A model generated the notes under the pieces. It saw nothing but the letters and a program-made list of their open reading frames with translations, searched no databases and was not told the DNA's origin. This document shows positions 25,450 to 33,983 of a stretch of 64,000 nucleotides of DNA, in pieces (position 1 is the first letter of the stretch; each line of letters opens with the position of its first letter). The translations under genes and the position numbers were made by a program. The stretch comes from an uncultured Collinsella sp. (lineage in GTDB: Bacteria; Actinomycetota; Coriobacteriia; Coriobacteriales; Coriobacteriaceae). The DNA is taken from NCBI GenBank assembly GCA_902470065.1, contig CABRFA010000001.1:41279-105278 (forward strand). The letters are read 5' to 3'.

Positions 25450-26382
25450 TTACTGACGATCGAGCTTGCGGACAGCAACGCGCTTGCTGTACTCGTCGAC
25501 GTGACCAAAGTCGCCAATGCCGACGGACTCGGCAACGTTGGCGCCGGTGGCCATAGCGAGCTTCATGGCCTCCTCGACGTTGTCGCGATCCCTGTACCAC
25601 TTGTGCAGGAACGCAGCGAGGGTGCAGTCGCCGGCGCAGACGGAAGAAACCAGCTTGATGTTGAACTCACGCTTGGCGTACCAGATGTCCTCGCCGTTAG
25701 AGAAGTAAGCGTCGCCGCGGCTACCGCGGGTGAGCAGCACGTTCTGAACGCCAGCGTCGTGAGCCATCTTCATGGCAACGCGAACCTCGTCGTCGGTATC
25801 GACCGGCACGCCGAAGATGGCCTTCATCTCGTGATGGTTCGGCTTGATGAGCAGCGGCTTCTTGTGAGCGAGCTCCTTGAGCTTGTCGGAGGACAGGTCC
25901 AGGACGACGTCGGCGCCACGAGCCTGAGCGTGCTCCATGACCTGAGCCAGGAAGTCGGGCGTAGCTTTGGGAGGAACGGAGCCGGAGACGATCAGGCACT
26001 CAAGATCGCCCGCGGTATCCAGAATGTTGTAGAGCTCCTCCTGGTGCTGCGGCGTAATAGGAGCACCCGGGTTCAGGATGCCGTACTCGTGCTGGCCATC
26101 GTTGACGTAGGTGTTAATGCGCGTGATACCGTCGGTCCAGACCGGGCGGCAGAGGCAACCCAGGTTCATGACCTCCTCGACGATGAACTTGCCCGTGAAG
26201 CCAGCGAAGAAGCCGAGCGCGACGGTGTCGACGCCCATCTTCTTAAAGGCGAAGGACACGTCGAGGCCCTTGCCGTTAGCCGTGTAGCTGGCCGAGCCGG
26301 TGCGGACGTTCTCGTCGGGCTCGAGCGGAGAGCTCGAAACCGTCATGTCGACAGCCGGATTAGCAGTTAGCGTGTAGAACAT
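25450..26382 (-). CDS. 1-phosphofructokinase-like PfkB kinase (copy B)
   Basis: A 310-aa paralogue of the next gene downstream: FYTLTANPAVDM, NGKGLDVSFAF, GFFAGFTGKFIV, VSGSVPPKATPDF, LLIKPNHHEM and the catalytic Asp in CAGDCTLAAF. Like its partner it has CAGD in place of GAGD. The two differ clearly in the middle (SYTANG against AVYTPNG, and the IKPNHHE/IKPNDDE site), so this is an old duplication. It may serve a related PTS sugar phosphate such as tagatose-6-phosphate. The start is the ATG at 26382; upstream is a hairpin without T-run (26408-26437). Confidence 0.85.
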   Translation of the reverse strand: MFYTLTANPAVDMTVSSSPLEPDENVRTGSASYTANGKGLDVSFAFKKMGVDTVALGFFAGFTGKFIVEEVMNLGCLCRPVWTDGITRINTYVNDGQHEYGILNPGAPITPQHQEELYNILDTAGDLECLIVSGSVPPKATPDFLAQVMEHAQARGADVVLDLSSDKLKELAHKKPLLIKPNHHEMKAIFGVPVDTDDEVRVAMKMAHDAGVQNVLLTRGSRGDAYFSNGEDIWYAKREFNIKLVSSVCAGDCTLAAFLHKWYRDRDNVEEAMKLAMATGANVAESVGIGDFGHVDEYSKRVAVRKLDRQ

Positions 26383-26456
26383 TTACAGTACCCCCTGTAT
26401 ATGTGAGGGCCGCGTGGCCGGCCCATTCCAACCACGCGGTTACCTCTGATACCAAA

Positions 26457-28160
26457 TTAGCGAGCAGCGGACTCGAGCAGTGCCTTGACCTCGGCGGCGG
26501 TGTTGCAGGCGAGTGCCTTCTCGGCGAGCTCGTCGCACTCGGCCTTGGTCCACTGGCTGATGGTCTTGCGGGCGCGCAGGATCGACGGAGCGCTCATCGA
26601 GAACTCCTCCAGGCCCCAGCTGATCAGCAGCGGCTCGAGCAGCGGATCGGCAGCGGCCTCGCCGCACATACCGACCATGATGCCGGCCTTCACACCGCTC
26701 TCGATGATGTTCTTGAGCGAGCGGAGCACGGCGGGATAGTAAACCTGGTACAGGTTGGAGATGGTGTCGTTGCCACGGTCGGCGCACATGGTGTAGCCGA
26801 TCAGGTCGTTGGTGCCGATGGAGAAGAAGTCGGCGACCTCGGCCAGACGGTCTGCGAGCAGCGAAGCGGCGGGCGTCTCGACCATAATGCCGACCTCGAT
26901 GTTCTCGTTGAACTTTCGACCCTCTTCGGTCAGCTCGGCCTTGCACTGCTCGACGAGCTCCTTGACAGCCAAGACCTCCTCGACGCAGGTGACGAGCGGG
27001 ATCATGATCTTGACGTCACCGAAGGCGCTAGCGCGCAGCAGAGCGCGGAGCTGGACCTTGTACTGGTCGGGATTGGCCAGGCAGTAACGCACGGCGCGGA
27101 AGCCCATGAAGGGGTTGTCTTCCTTGACCATGTGCAGATACGGAATCTCCTTGTCGCCACCCACATCGAGCGTGCGGATGATGACCGAAGCACCCTTGAG
27201 CGCGCTGGCGACCTTACGGTAGGCGTTGAACTGCTCCTCCTCGGAAGGAAGCTCAGCGGAGTCCATGAACAGGAACTCGGAGCGGAACAGACCGATGGCC
27301 TCGGCGTCGTGATCGAGCGCGTTGGGCACGTCATCGGGGTTACCGATGTTGCAGGCGATAATCTTCTTGATGCCATCGGCAGTCACGGAAGGCTTGCCGC
27401 GGAAGGCCTCGAGGGCTGCCTTCTCGGCGGCGAAGGCCTCGGCCTTGGCGGTGTAGGCGGCGAGCGTCTCCTCATCGGGATCGGCCTCGACGATACCCTT
27501 GCCACCGTCGACGACAACGGTCATACCGTTGCGCAGCGCGGTGCAGCTGTTGGAAACCGAAAGGACAGCCGGGATCTCGAGGGCGCGCGCAATGATCGCG
27601 GAGTGCGACGTGCGGCCACCGGTCTCGGTGACGATACCGGCAACGTGAGCCTTATCGATCGTGGCGGTCATGGACGGCGTGAGGTCGTGCACGACAACGA
27701 CAGTGTTCTCGGGCAGGACGGAGAGGTCGACGACCTCCTTGCCCAGCAGCTCGGCCAGAATACCGGTGCGGATGTCGGCGATGTCGGCCGCGCGCAGACG
27801 GAACATCTCGTCGTCCATGGACAGGAACATGTTCTCGAACATGGTCGAGGTGTCCATGAGCGCCTGCTCGGCGCAGGTACCGCCGTCAATGGCGGCGTTG
27901 ATGGCGTCGGTCATGCCCGGGTCCTGAGCCAAGACAATGTGTCCGCTCATGATCTCGGCCTCGGCCTCACCCACCGTCTCCTTCATGTGGTCGGCCTGAG
28001 CCTGGGTCTTCTCGCAGAAGACCGAAAGAGCGGTCTGATAGCGCTCCTTCTCTGCTGCCGAATCAGCAACCTCGTGCGGCTCAAACGTCAAGTCGGGATC
28101 GACGGCGACCATGACGGTGCCGATACCGATGCCCTCGGAAGCGTTGACTCCCTGATACAT
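26457..28160 (-). CDS. ptsI: PTS enzyme I (phosphoenolpyruvate-protein phosphotransferase)
   Basis: Enzyme I takes phosphate from PEP and passes it to HPr for all PTS sugars. The 567-aa product shows the phospho-histidine site ETGGRTSHSAIIARAL near residue 180, the PEP-binding region FLFMDSAELPSEEEQF, RTLDVGGDKEIPYL and IGTNDLIGYTM, and the C-terminal GMCGEAAADP with the catalytic Cys. I take the ATG at 28160 (MYQGVNASEG), which has GAGAGAGG at a good distance; another ATG 6 bases upstream is too close to it. It follows ptsH, but with a terminator in the gap. Confidence 0.95.
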   Translation of the reverse strand: MYQGVNASEGIGIGTVMVAVDPDLTFEPHEVADSAAEKERYQTALSVFCEKTQAQADHMKETVGEAEAEIMSGHIVLAQDPGMTDAINAAIDGGTCAEQALMDTSTMFENMFLSMDDEMFRLRAADIADIRTGILAELLGKEVVDLSVLPENTVVVVHDLTPSMTATIDKAHVAGIVTETGGRTSHSAIIARALEIPAVLSVSNSCTALRNGMTVVVDGGKGIVEADPDEETLAAYTAKAEAFAAEKAALEAFRGKPSVTADGIKKIIACNIGNPDDVPNALDHDAEAIGLFRSEFLFMDSAELPSEEEQFNAYRKVASALKGASVIIRTLDVGGDKEIPYLHMVKEDNPFMGFRAVRYCLANPDQYKVQLRALLRASAFGDVKIMIPLVTCVEEVLAVKELVEQCKAELTEEGRKFNENIEVGIMVETPAASLLADRLAEVADFFSIGTNDLIGYTMCADRGNDTISNLYQVYYPAVLRSLKNIIESGVKAGIMVGMCGEAAADPLLEPLLISWGLEEFSMSAPSILRARKTISQWTKAECDELAEKALACNTAAEVKALLESAAR

Positions 28161-28211
28161 TCCCATTCCTCTCTCCGTGTCATGTGATAAAGCGTTTTGC
28201 CATATCCATGA

Positions 28212-28248
28212 CAAAAGAGCGCAGCTACCTTACAACAGGTCACTGCGC
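28212..28248 (-). terminator. Attenuating terminator between ptsH and ptsI
   Basis: On the minus strand GCGCAG...CTGCGC with an inner ACCT/AGGT stem is followed by TCTTTTG. Partial read-through would make more HPr than enzyme I. Confidence 0.75.
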
Positions 28249-28293
28249 CCCCAAATATGAACTTAGTTGTTCAACATGCGACCCGTTTGAGTT

Positions 28294-28557
28294 CTACTCG
28301 CCAAGACCGCTCTTGATGAGCTCGATGGCAGCAGCCAGAGCCTCGGCCTCGTCAGCGCCGTCGCACTTGACCTCGACCTCGGTGCCGCAGGGGATACCAG
28401 CAGCCATGAGGGCCATCGGGGACTTGCCGTTGACCTCCTTCTCGGGGGTGACGACCGTCACGTCACAGGCATACTTGCCCATGGTGGAGGCGAACAGACC
28501 AGCCGGACGCATGTGCAGACCCTGAGGATTAACGAGGGTAGCCTTCTCAGAAACCAT
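28294..28557 (-). CDS. ptsH: PTS phosphocarrier protein HPr
   Basis: An 87-aa HPr with NPQGLHMRPAG, the active His exactly at residue 15, and GKSPMALMAAG with Ser at residue 46, the site used by HPr kinase in Firmicutes. HPr shuttles phosphate from enzyme I to EIIA domains. The start ATG at 28557 has AAAGGAG upstream. A TAATAT (28630-28625 on the minus strand) with a weak upstream -35 may be its promoter. A very large palindrome lies between this gene and fruA. Confidence 0.95.
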   Translation of the reverse strand: MVSEKATLVNPQGLHMRPAGLFASTMGKYACDVTVVTPEKEVNGKSPMALMAAGIPCGTEVEVKCDGADEAEALAAAIELIKSGLGE

Positions 28558-28694
28558 AGTTGACTCCTTTTTGTGTTTAACCCCTGTCATGCATGTGGCA
28601 GGAGTCAGATTCACGACGTTGTTTATATTAACTCACATCAAACGGTTTTTCATTATGTTTCAGACGAATTATTGGACAGATGTGTTTGTCGTCC

Positions 28695-28846
28695 GCTTGC
28701 TCGCCCACAGGGGCCCGTGCGCGGCCTGTGAGATTTCCTGCTCTACAGTCCTGCTCGCACGAAGAGCACATTAAGTGCTCTTCGGCTCGTGCGGAACTCG
28801 CGATAAATCTCACAGGCCGCGCGCGGGCCCCTGTGGGCGAGCAAGC
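28695..28846. repeat. Large nested palindrome upstream of ptsH
   Basis: Arms 28695-28736 and 28805-28846 are 42 bases long and complementary with a single mismatch. The 68-base centre holds a second perfect palindrome, GAAGAGCAC (28761-28769) and GTGCTCTTC (28775-28783) around ATTAA. The 443-base gap between fruA and ptsH holds only this element, the fruA terminator and the ptsH leader. It carries no recognisable transposase or gene; it could be a non-autonomous mobile element. Confidence 0.9.
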
Positions 28847-28928
28847 TGCGGAAACTCAGTCGGTCCAGAGTAATGTCGGCTGAAAGAAATTCTAGCTGAT
28901 GGGATCAACCAGTGCGTTCTCTGTTATC

Positions 28929-28964
28929 GAAAAAGGCGGAGGCCCTGGAGAGGGACTCCGCCTT
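28929..28964 (-). terminator. Terminator after fruA
   Basis: On the minus strand AAGGCGGAG and CTCCGCCTT form the stem, with an inner CCCT/AGGG pairing, followed by TTTCG. Confidence 0.8.
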
Positions 28965-29000
28965 ATATACAGGGGGCGATGTTATTCGCGTACCGACGAA

Positions 29001-31004
29001 TTAGACCAGGCGGGCGTTGATCGTCTTGGCGATCTCGGCAGCGTCGGTAGAACCCTTGACGGTGGCACGGAAGTCCTCGTCCATGAGCGCCTCGGCGACC
29101 TTAGACAGGATCTTGAGGTGCGTAGTGCCGGCCTGGGCACCGGGGATGAGCAGGGCGATAGCCACGTTGACGGGAGCGCCGTCCATGGTGTCCCAACCGG
29201 TCACGCCGGACTCGTCCTTGACGACGATGACGGCAGCCTCGGTAATGGCGTCGGACTTGGCATGCGGGATGGCGAAGCCCTCCATCATGCCCGTGGTGCC
29301 CTCGGCCTCGCGGGCCAGGAAGGCGTTCATCACGGCGTCGGCATCGCTGGCGATACCGGCCTTAACAGCCTGGTTGGAAACGAAGCTCAGAGCCTCGTCA
29401 CGAGAAGCGAAGTCCTCGGCGACAAAGACATTCTCGACCTTCACGAAGTCGGCAGCCTCGGCCTTGGGGGCCTCGACGGCAGCGGCCTTGGGGGCCTCAA
29501 CCGGCTTGGCTGCAGGAGCGGCCTTCTGGTTCTTCTCGAAGTCGTACTTCTTGAAGGCCACGAACAGGATGCCACCGACCACAGCGCCGATGAGGATCGC
29601 GAGGACCCAAAGCGGACCGTTCTCGACAACGGGCAGGACCAGGAAGCCACCGTGAGGCGCCGGATCGTGAACGTTGAACATAATGGTCAGGATCGAAGCG
29701 ATAGAGGAACCGAGCATCATGATGGGCATGACGGGCCAGATGTTCTTGGTCATGAACGGAATGGCGCCCTCGGTGATGTGGGTGCAACCAAGGATGAGGT
29801 TGACGACACCGGCGTCGTGATCCTCCTGGCTGAAGTACTTCTTGCCGACAACGACGGCAAAGGTGGTGATCAGCGGCGGAACGATGCAGGCGGCGGAGAC
29901 GGCAGCCATGAAGTTGGTGCCGAAGTTGTAGGTATCGGTGCCAACACCGGCGGCCAAAGCCTCGGTGAGCATAGCGGTACCGGTGACGTAAGCAGCCTTG
30001 TTGACCGGGCCGCCCATGTCAAAGGCGCACATGCAGCCAATGGCAAGACCCAGTACAACGGCGCCAGAGGCGGACAGGCCCTTGAGGAAGTCCATCATAG
30101 CGGTGTTGATGGCAGCCATGGGGCCGGAAATGCCGAGCATGACCAGGCCGACGATGGCGGTCGAGAACAGCGGGTACAGGAAGATAGCCTTGAGGCCGTC
30201 CAGGTTCTTGGGCAGACCGGCAAAGACCTTCTCGAGCAGCAGGATGACATAACCGGCGAGGAAGCCACCGACGATGCCGCCCAGGAAGCCGAAGCCCACG
30301 CCGGCGCCACCGGCGTCGATCATGCCGGTCTCGGCGTTAACAGGCAGGCCCTGGATGGCGATCATACCAGCAACAAAGCCGGGGACGAGCGCCGGGCGCT
30401 TGCCGATGGACTCGGCGATGTAGGCGGAAAGCACCGGAACCATGAGGTTCATGGCGATGCCGCCGATGATCTTGAGCATCGCAGCAAAGCTGTTGTAGTC
30501 AGACGCCGTCGAATCGAAGGACGTAATGCCCCACAGGAACGAGACAGCGGTCAGAACACCACCGGCAACGACGAAGACCAGCATGTGGCTGACGCCGTTC
30601 ATGAGGTGCTTGTAGATGATGTGGCCGATGGACTCCTTCTCCTCGACCTCGTCCTCGACATCGGCAGCGGCTGCAACCGTGCTGTCGCCCTTGGCGGCGA
30701 GCGCGCGGTCAATCAGCTTACCGGCGGCCTCAACGGACAGGGCCTTGGAAACACCAACGGAAACCATGGGCTTGCCGGCGAAACGCTCAGCCTGAACATC
30801 CTTGTCTGCTGCGACGACGACGGCCTTGGCACCAGCGATCTCACTCTTGGTGAGCTCGTTCTCGACACCGACCTGGCCATGAGTCTCGACCTTAATGGTC
30901 AGACCGCGCTCGGCAGCTGCCTTCTCCAGCGCCTCCTTCGCCATGAAGGTGTGCGCAATGCCGGTCGGGCAACCGGTCGCGGCGATGATGTCAAACTTAG
31001 CCAT
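29001..31004 (-). CDS. fruA: PTS fructose transporter, EIIBCA in one chain
   Basis: A 667-aa membrane protein that imports and phosphorylates fructose. Domain order is IIB (1-100, IAATGCPTGIAHTFMA with phospho-Cys near residue 12), an acidic linker, IIC (about 125-450, with SHMLVFVVAGGVLTAVSF split, GFVAGMIA, DMGGPVNKAAY and TEGAIPF), an Ala/Lys/Pro linker near 480-515, and IIA (to the end, GFAIPHAKSDA with His 581). The start at 31004 has AAGGAGGG upstream. A divergent RpiR regulator shares its promoter region, and HPr, enzyme I and two PfkB kinases follow on the same strand. Confidence 0.94.
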   Translation of the reverse strand: MAKFDIIAATGCPTGIAHTFMAKEALEKAAAERGLTIKVETHGQVGVENELTKSEIAGAKAVVVAADKDVQAERFAGKPMVSVGVSKALSVEAAGKLIDRALAAKGDSTVAAAADVEDEVEEKESIGHIIYKHLMNGVSHMLVFVVAGGVLTAVSFLWGITSFDSTASDYNSFAAMLKIIGGIAMNLMVPVLSAYIAESIGKRPALVPGFVAGMIAIQGLPVNAETGMIDAGGAGVGFGFLGGIVGGFLAGYVILLLEKVFAGLPKNLDGLKAIFLYPLFSTAIVGLVMLGISGPMAAINTAMMDFLKGLSASGAVVLGLAIGCMCAFDMGGPVNKAAYVTGTAMLTEALAAGVGTDTYNFGTNFMAAVSAACIVPPLITTFAVVVGKKYFSQEDHDAGVVNLILGCTHITEGAIPFMTKNIWPVMPIMMLGSSIASILTIMFNVHDPAPHGGFLVLPVVENGPLWVLAILIGAVVGGILFVAFKKYDFEKNQKAAPAAKPVEAPKAAAVEAPKAEAADFVKVENVFVAEDFASRDEALSFVSNQAVKAGIASDADAVMNAFLAREAEGTTGMMEGFAIPHAKSDAITEAAVIVVKDESGVTGWDTMDGAPVNVAIALLIPGAQAGTTHLKILSKVAEALMDEDFRATVKGSTDAAEIAKTINARLV

Positions 31005-31131
31005 GTGTCCCTCCTTCTTGAGTACAGCGCCCGCGGGCGCTCCCCTACACGCGCTTCGATGCGCGTTTTTCCACAACTGAAAGATACCAACCTACCGTCC
31101 GCGTGAGAAGAGACAAGGTGCAATTCTCCGG

Positions 31132-31174
31132 TGAAAGGTTCTTTCATAACCGTAAACGGTAAGTGAAAGTTTAC
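31132..31174. promoter_or_regulatory. Cluster of operator-like inverted repeats between fruA and the RpiR gene
   Basis: TGAAAG-GTT-CTTTCA (31132-31146) and ACCGT-AA-ACGGT (31149-31160) lie side by side, followed by a further GGTAA/TTTACC repeat to 31174. They sit in the 272-base divergent gap and are good candidate sites for the RpiR regulator or for sugar-responsive control of fruA. Confidence 0.6.
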
Positions 31175-31276
31175 CATCAACACTTGAAACGGCAAGGTGT
31201 ATCTTGTAATTGAAAATGCCCGTATACTATGGCATTGCGAATCAAATTAGATTTTCATGCCAACCAGGAGACATCC

Positions 31277-32134
31277 ATGACCGATAGTAGCAAGAGCGCA
31301 CTTTCCCTCATTAGCACCCATCAGGGATACAGCGAATCCGAGCAGCGCATTGTCGATTATATATTGGAGCACCAGTCCGAGGCTCCACGCCTCACGGCGG
31401 CTCAGCTCTCACGCGCCGCTGCCACGTCCGAGGCGACCGTTTCGCGCTTCTGCCGCAAGCTTGGGTTTGGCAGCTTCCGCAGCTTTCAGTTTTCGTTGGC
31501 GAGGGATTTGGAAAGCCAGCGCAACGAGGGCCTGACCGACGAGGTCTCGCTCGACAATATGGAGCAGAGCCTCAAGAACATCCTGGCTGCCAAGGTGAGC
31601 GAGCTTAATGCGACCATCGACGGGATCGACCACGATACGCTGGCGGCTGTTGTGCATGCCCTTAAGCATGCAGGGGTTATTGAGTTTGCAGCTGTGGGCA
31701 ATACGAACGCGGTCGCACTCGATGCGACGTTTAAGTTTTCGCAGCTGGGCCTGCGCTGCATGGCGAGCACCATTAGCGAGACATCAATCGGCTTTGCGCT
31801 CACGTTGCGCCCGGGTGACGTCATCGTGCTAATCTCAAACTCCGGCAAATCGCGCCGACTGAATCGCATGGCAAAAGCGGCTCGCGACTGCGGCGCAACC
31901 GTAGTCGTCATCAGCAGCGACAGCAAATCCCCGCTCGCGCGCCTGGCAGACTACACTTTTAATACCGTCAACCACGAAGCGCTGCTGACGACGGGCGACT
32001 TTGCGTTCTCTAAGATCAGCGCCACGATGATCATCGAAGTCATCTACAACTTCCTGCTGCCCGAGATTGAAGACGCACGTGAGCATATCAGCTACTACGA
32101 GGAGCTCATCCAGCCGGATAAGGTCGTTGAGTAG
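31277..32134 (+). CDS. RpiR/MurR-family regulator with SIS domain
   Basis: A 285-aa regulator. Residues 1-80 are the RpiR helix-turn-helix (YSESEQRIVDYIL, LTAAQLSRAAATSEATVSRFCRKLGF across the motif). Residues 120-270 form a SIS sugar-phosphate-binding domain (IEFAAVGNTNAVAL, VIVLISNSGKSRRLN). The ATG at 31277 has CAGGAG upstream. It is divergent from fruA, so it probably senses a phosphosugar such as fructose-1-phosphate and controls the PTS genes; this is inferred from position only. Confidence 0.9.
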   Translation: MTDSSKSALSLISTHQGYSESEQRIVDYILEHQSEAPRLTAAQLSRAAATSEATVSRFCRKLGFGSFRSFQFSLARDLESQRNEGLTDEVSLDNMEQSLKNILAAKVSELNATIDGIDHDTLAAVVHALKHAGVIEFAAVGNTNAVALDATFKFSQLGLRCMASTISETSIGFALTLRPGDVIVLISNSGKSRRLNRMAKAARDCGATVVVISSDSKSPLARLADYTFNTVNHEALLTTGDFAFSKISATMIIEVIYNFLLPEIEDAREHISYYEELIQPDKVVE

Positions 32135-32161
32135 GTAGATTGGGGGCCGATAGACGCCTCT

Positions 32162-32323
32162 CGTCACGAAACCCGCCCATCTACTACGTTTTAACCGCAA
32201 CTGCCAACCATACACCCAAAATAGAGAAAACCGCAGGTGTTCTACCTGCGGTTTTCTTTTTGCAATTCTTGGCATGGTTGCCGATGCCCTACCAAACGTA
32301 GTAGATGGACCCGTTTCGTGGCG
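32162..32323. repeat. Long imperfect inverted repeat enclosing the rpiR terminator
   Basis: Arms 32162-32191 and 32294-32323 are 30 bases each and complementary except for four positions; the shared core includes AAACGTAGTAGATGG and TTTCGTG. A rho-independent hairpin lies between the arms. The layout resembles a small palindromic insertion element. Confidence 0.75.
32226..32261. terminator. Terminator between the convergent rpiR-type and recN genes
   Basis: AAAACCGCAGGT and ACCTGCGGTTTT pair around GTTCT, followed by CTTTTT on the plus strand; the A-run on the other side makes it work in both directions. Confidence 0.85.
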
Positions 32324-32354
32324 GCCGGGTTGGACATGCTTGTGGCGGCTCGAC

Positions 32355-33983
32355 CTAGGCACGCGCCTCCGCAAGCATCTGCCTGGCGTGCGCCAGGCTT
32401 GCCTCGGACTGATCGCCGCTCAACATGCGGGCGATCTCGGCGGTACGCGCTTCGCCGGTTACCTCGTCCAAATGCGTTTGGGGAACATCGCCCGGTTCCT
32501 TGCTGACAACATAATGCTTGTCGGCCATGACGGCGACCTGCGCCAAGTGGGTTACGACAATCACCTGATGCGTAGCGGCGAGATCTGCCAGCACGCCCGC
32601 GAGCGCACGCGCCGTGGAGCCACCGACGCCAGCATCGACCTCGTCAAACACCAGCGTATCGACACCGTCCGCGTTACCGAGGACAACCTTACTTGCCAAC
32701 ATGACGCGGCTGAGCTCGCCGCCCGACGCAATGCGGCGCAGGGGACGTGGAGTCAAACCGGCACCGCTGCGGTATAGCAGCTCGTAGCTCGAAGGACCAA
32801 CGGGCGTCCACTCAGCACGGGGAAGATCGCGCGACTCCCAGACGAGCTCGGCGCCGCCCATCTCCAGGCGAGCCATCTGGCGGCCAACCTCGTGACAGAA
32901 GCGCGGGGCCGCCGTATTGCGGGCGCGCTTAAGTGCCTTAGCAGCGGCAAACAACTCGCGCTCAGCGCTCCCGAGTGCCTCACGCACCTTTTTGATCTGT
33001 TCATCGCCATCATCGACCAGGGACAGCAGCTCTTGCGAGCGATCGCGCATGGCAAAAACATCGTCCATGGTGGGGCCCCACTGACGCAACAGGCCCTTGA
33101 GGTCGGAATACCGCTCACGCATGCGAGCGAGCTCGCGCGGGTCGAAGGCGATGCCATCGCGATAGGCACGAAGCTCATTCGCGCAATCCTCAAGGGAGAT
33201 ACAGGTATCCGAAAGTGCATCGGCAATGTCGCCGAGTTTGCGATCGACGGTAGCCATTCGGGAAAGCTCTGCCACGGCGCTGTTCACGGCATCGAGCGCT
33301 CCCCCTTCAGAGGCAAGCGATGCATGGGCATCGTTAGCCGTGGCAACCAGTACCTCGGCATGTTCGGAGCGCGGCAGCAGCTCCTCGAGTTCCTCATACT
33401 CACCCGGCTTGGGGTCGACCTCGCCGATGCGCTCGAGGGCAAAGCGCGCCTCCTCGACGCGGCTCCCCTGCGCACGCGAGGCCTCTTCGACACGTCGAAC
33501 CTCCTTGGCGGCAGCGCGCGATGCTTTAAAGCAGACGCGGTACGCATCCAGCGCCTCGAGTGCCGGGCGCCCTGCCCATGCATCGACCATCGCAACGTGA
33601 TGCGCCGGATCGAGCAAGCGCTGGTGCTCGTGCTGGCCGCACAGATCCATCATCACGCCAACGCGTTCCGAAAGCTCGCGCACACTGGCGATACGGCCGT
33701 CAATCTTCACGCGGCTGCGGCCCTCGGCAGAAAGACTGCGCTGCACGGTGAAGCCCTCCGTGTCGTGCGGGCCGTCAAACAGGCGCGCCTCGACGCTCGC
33801 CAGCGCCTCGCCCTCGCGCACCGTCGACGAATCCGCGCGCTCACCCAAAATAAGCTTGAGGGCCGAGAGCAGCGCGGTCTTGCCGGCGCCGGTCTCGCCG
33901 GTCAGGACAGTCAGGCCGGCACTCGGCACCAGCGTCGCCTCGCGAATGAGTGCAATGTTAGAAACCTGCAGCTCATCGATCAT
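32355..33983 (-). CDS. recN: DNA repair protein RecN
   Basis: RecN is an SMC-like ATPase acting at double-strand breaks. The 542-aa protein has Walker A GETGAGKTA at 29-37, LSERVGVMMDLCGQHEHQRLL split near 105-125, a coiled-coil middle rich in Glu/Ala/Arg, then the ABC signature SGGELSRVMLA and Walker B LVFDEVDAGVGG near the C-terminus. Its start overlaps the nadK end by 11 bases, the usual nadK-recN pair in actinobacteria. Confidence 0.94.
   Translation of the reverse strand: MIDELQVSNIALIREATLVPSAGLTVLTGETGAGKTALLSALKLILGERADSSTVREGEALASVEARLFDGPHDTEGFTVQRSLSAEGRSRVKIDGRIASVRELSERVGVMMDLCGQHEHQRLLDPAHHVAMVDAWAGRPALEALDAYRVCFKASRAAAKEVRRVEEASRAQGSRVEEARFALERIGEVDPKPGEYEELEELLPRSEHAEVLVATANDAHASLASEGGALDAVNSAVAELSRMATVDRKLGDIADALSDTCISLEDCANELRAYRDGIAFDPRELARMRERYSDLKGLLRQWGPTMDDVFAMRDRSQELLSLVDDGDEQIKKVREALGSAERELFAAAKALKRARNTAAPRFCHEVGRQMARLEMGGAELVWESRDLPRAEWTPVGPSSYELLYRSGAGLTPRPLRRIASGGELSRVMLASKVVLGNADGVDTLVFDEVDAGVGGSTARALAGVLADLAATHQVIVVTHLAQVAVMADKHYVVSKEPGDVPQTHLDEVTGEARTAEIARMLSGDQSEASLAHARQMLAEARA

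Noticed and set aside
26403..28187. 594-codon plus-strand open frame
   Set aside because: Antisense to ptsI; no recognisable motifs.
28571..28774. Small frames across the ptsH leader and palindrome
   Set aside because: They depend on the inverted repeat and have no ribosome site or homology.
28899..31106. 735-codon plus-strand open frame
   Set aside because: Antisense to fruA; Gly/Asp/Val-rich translation without domains.
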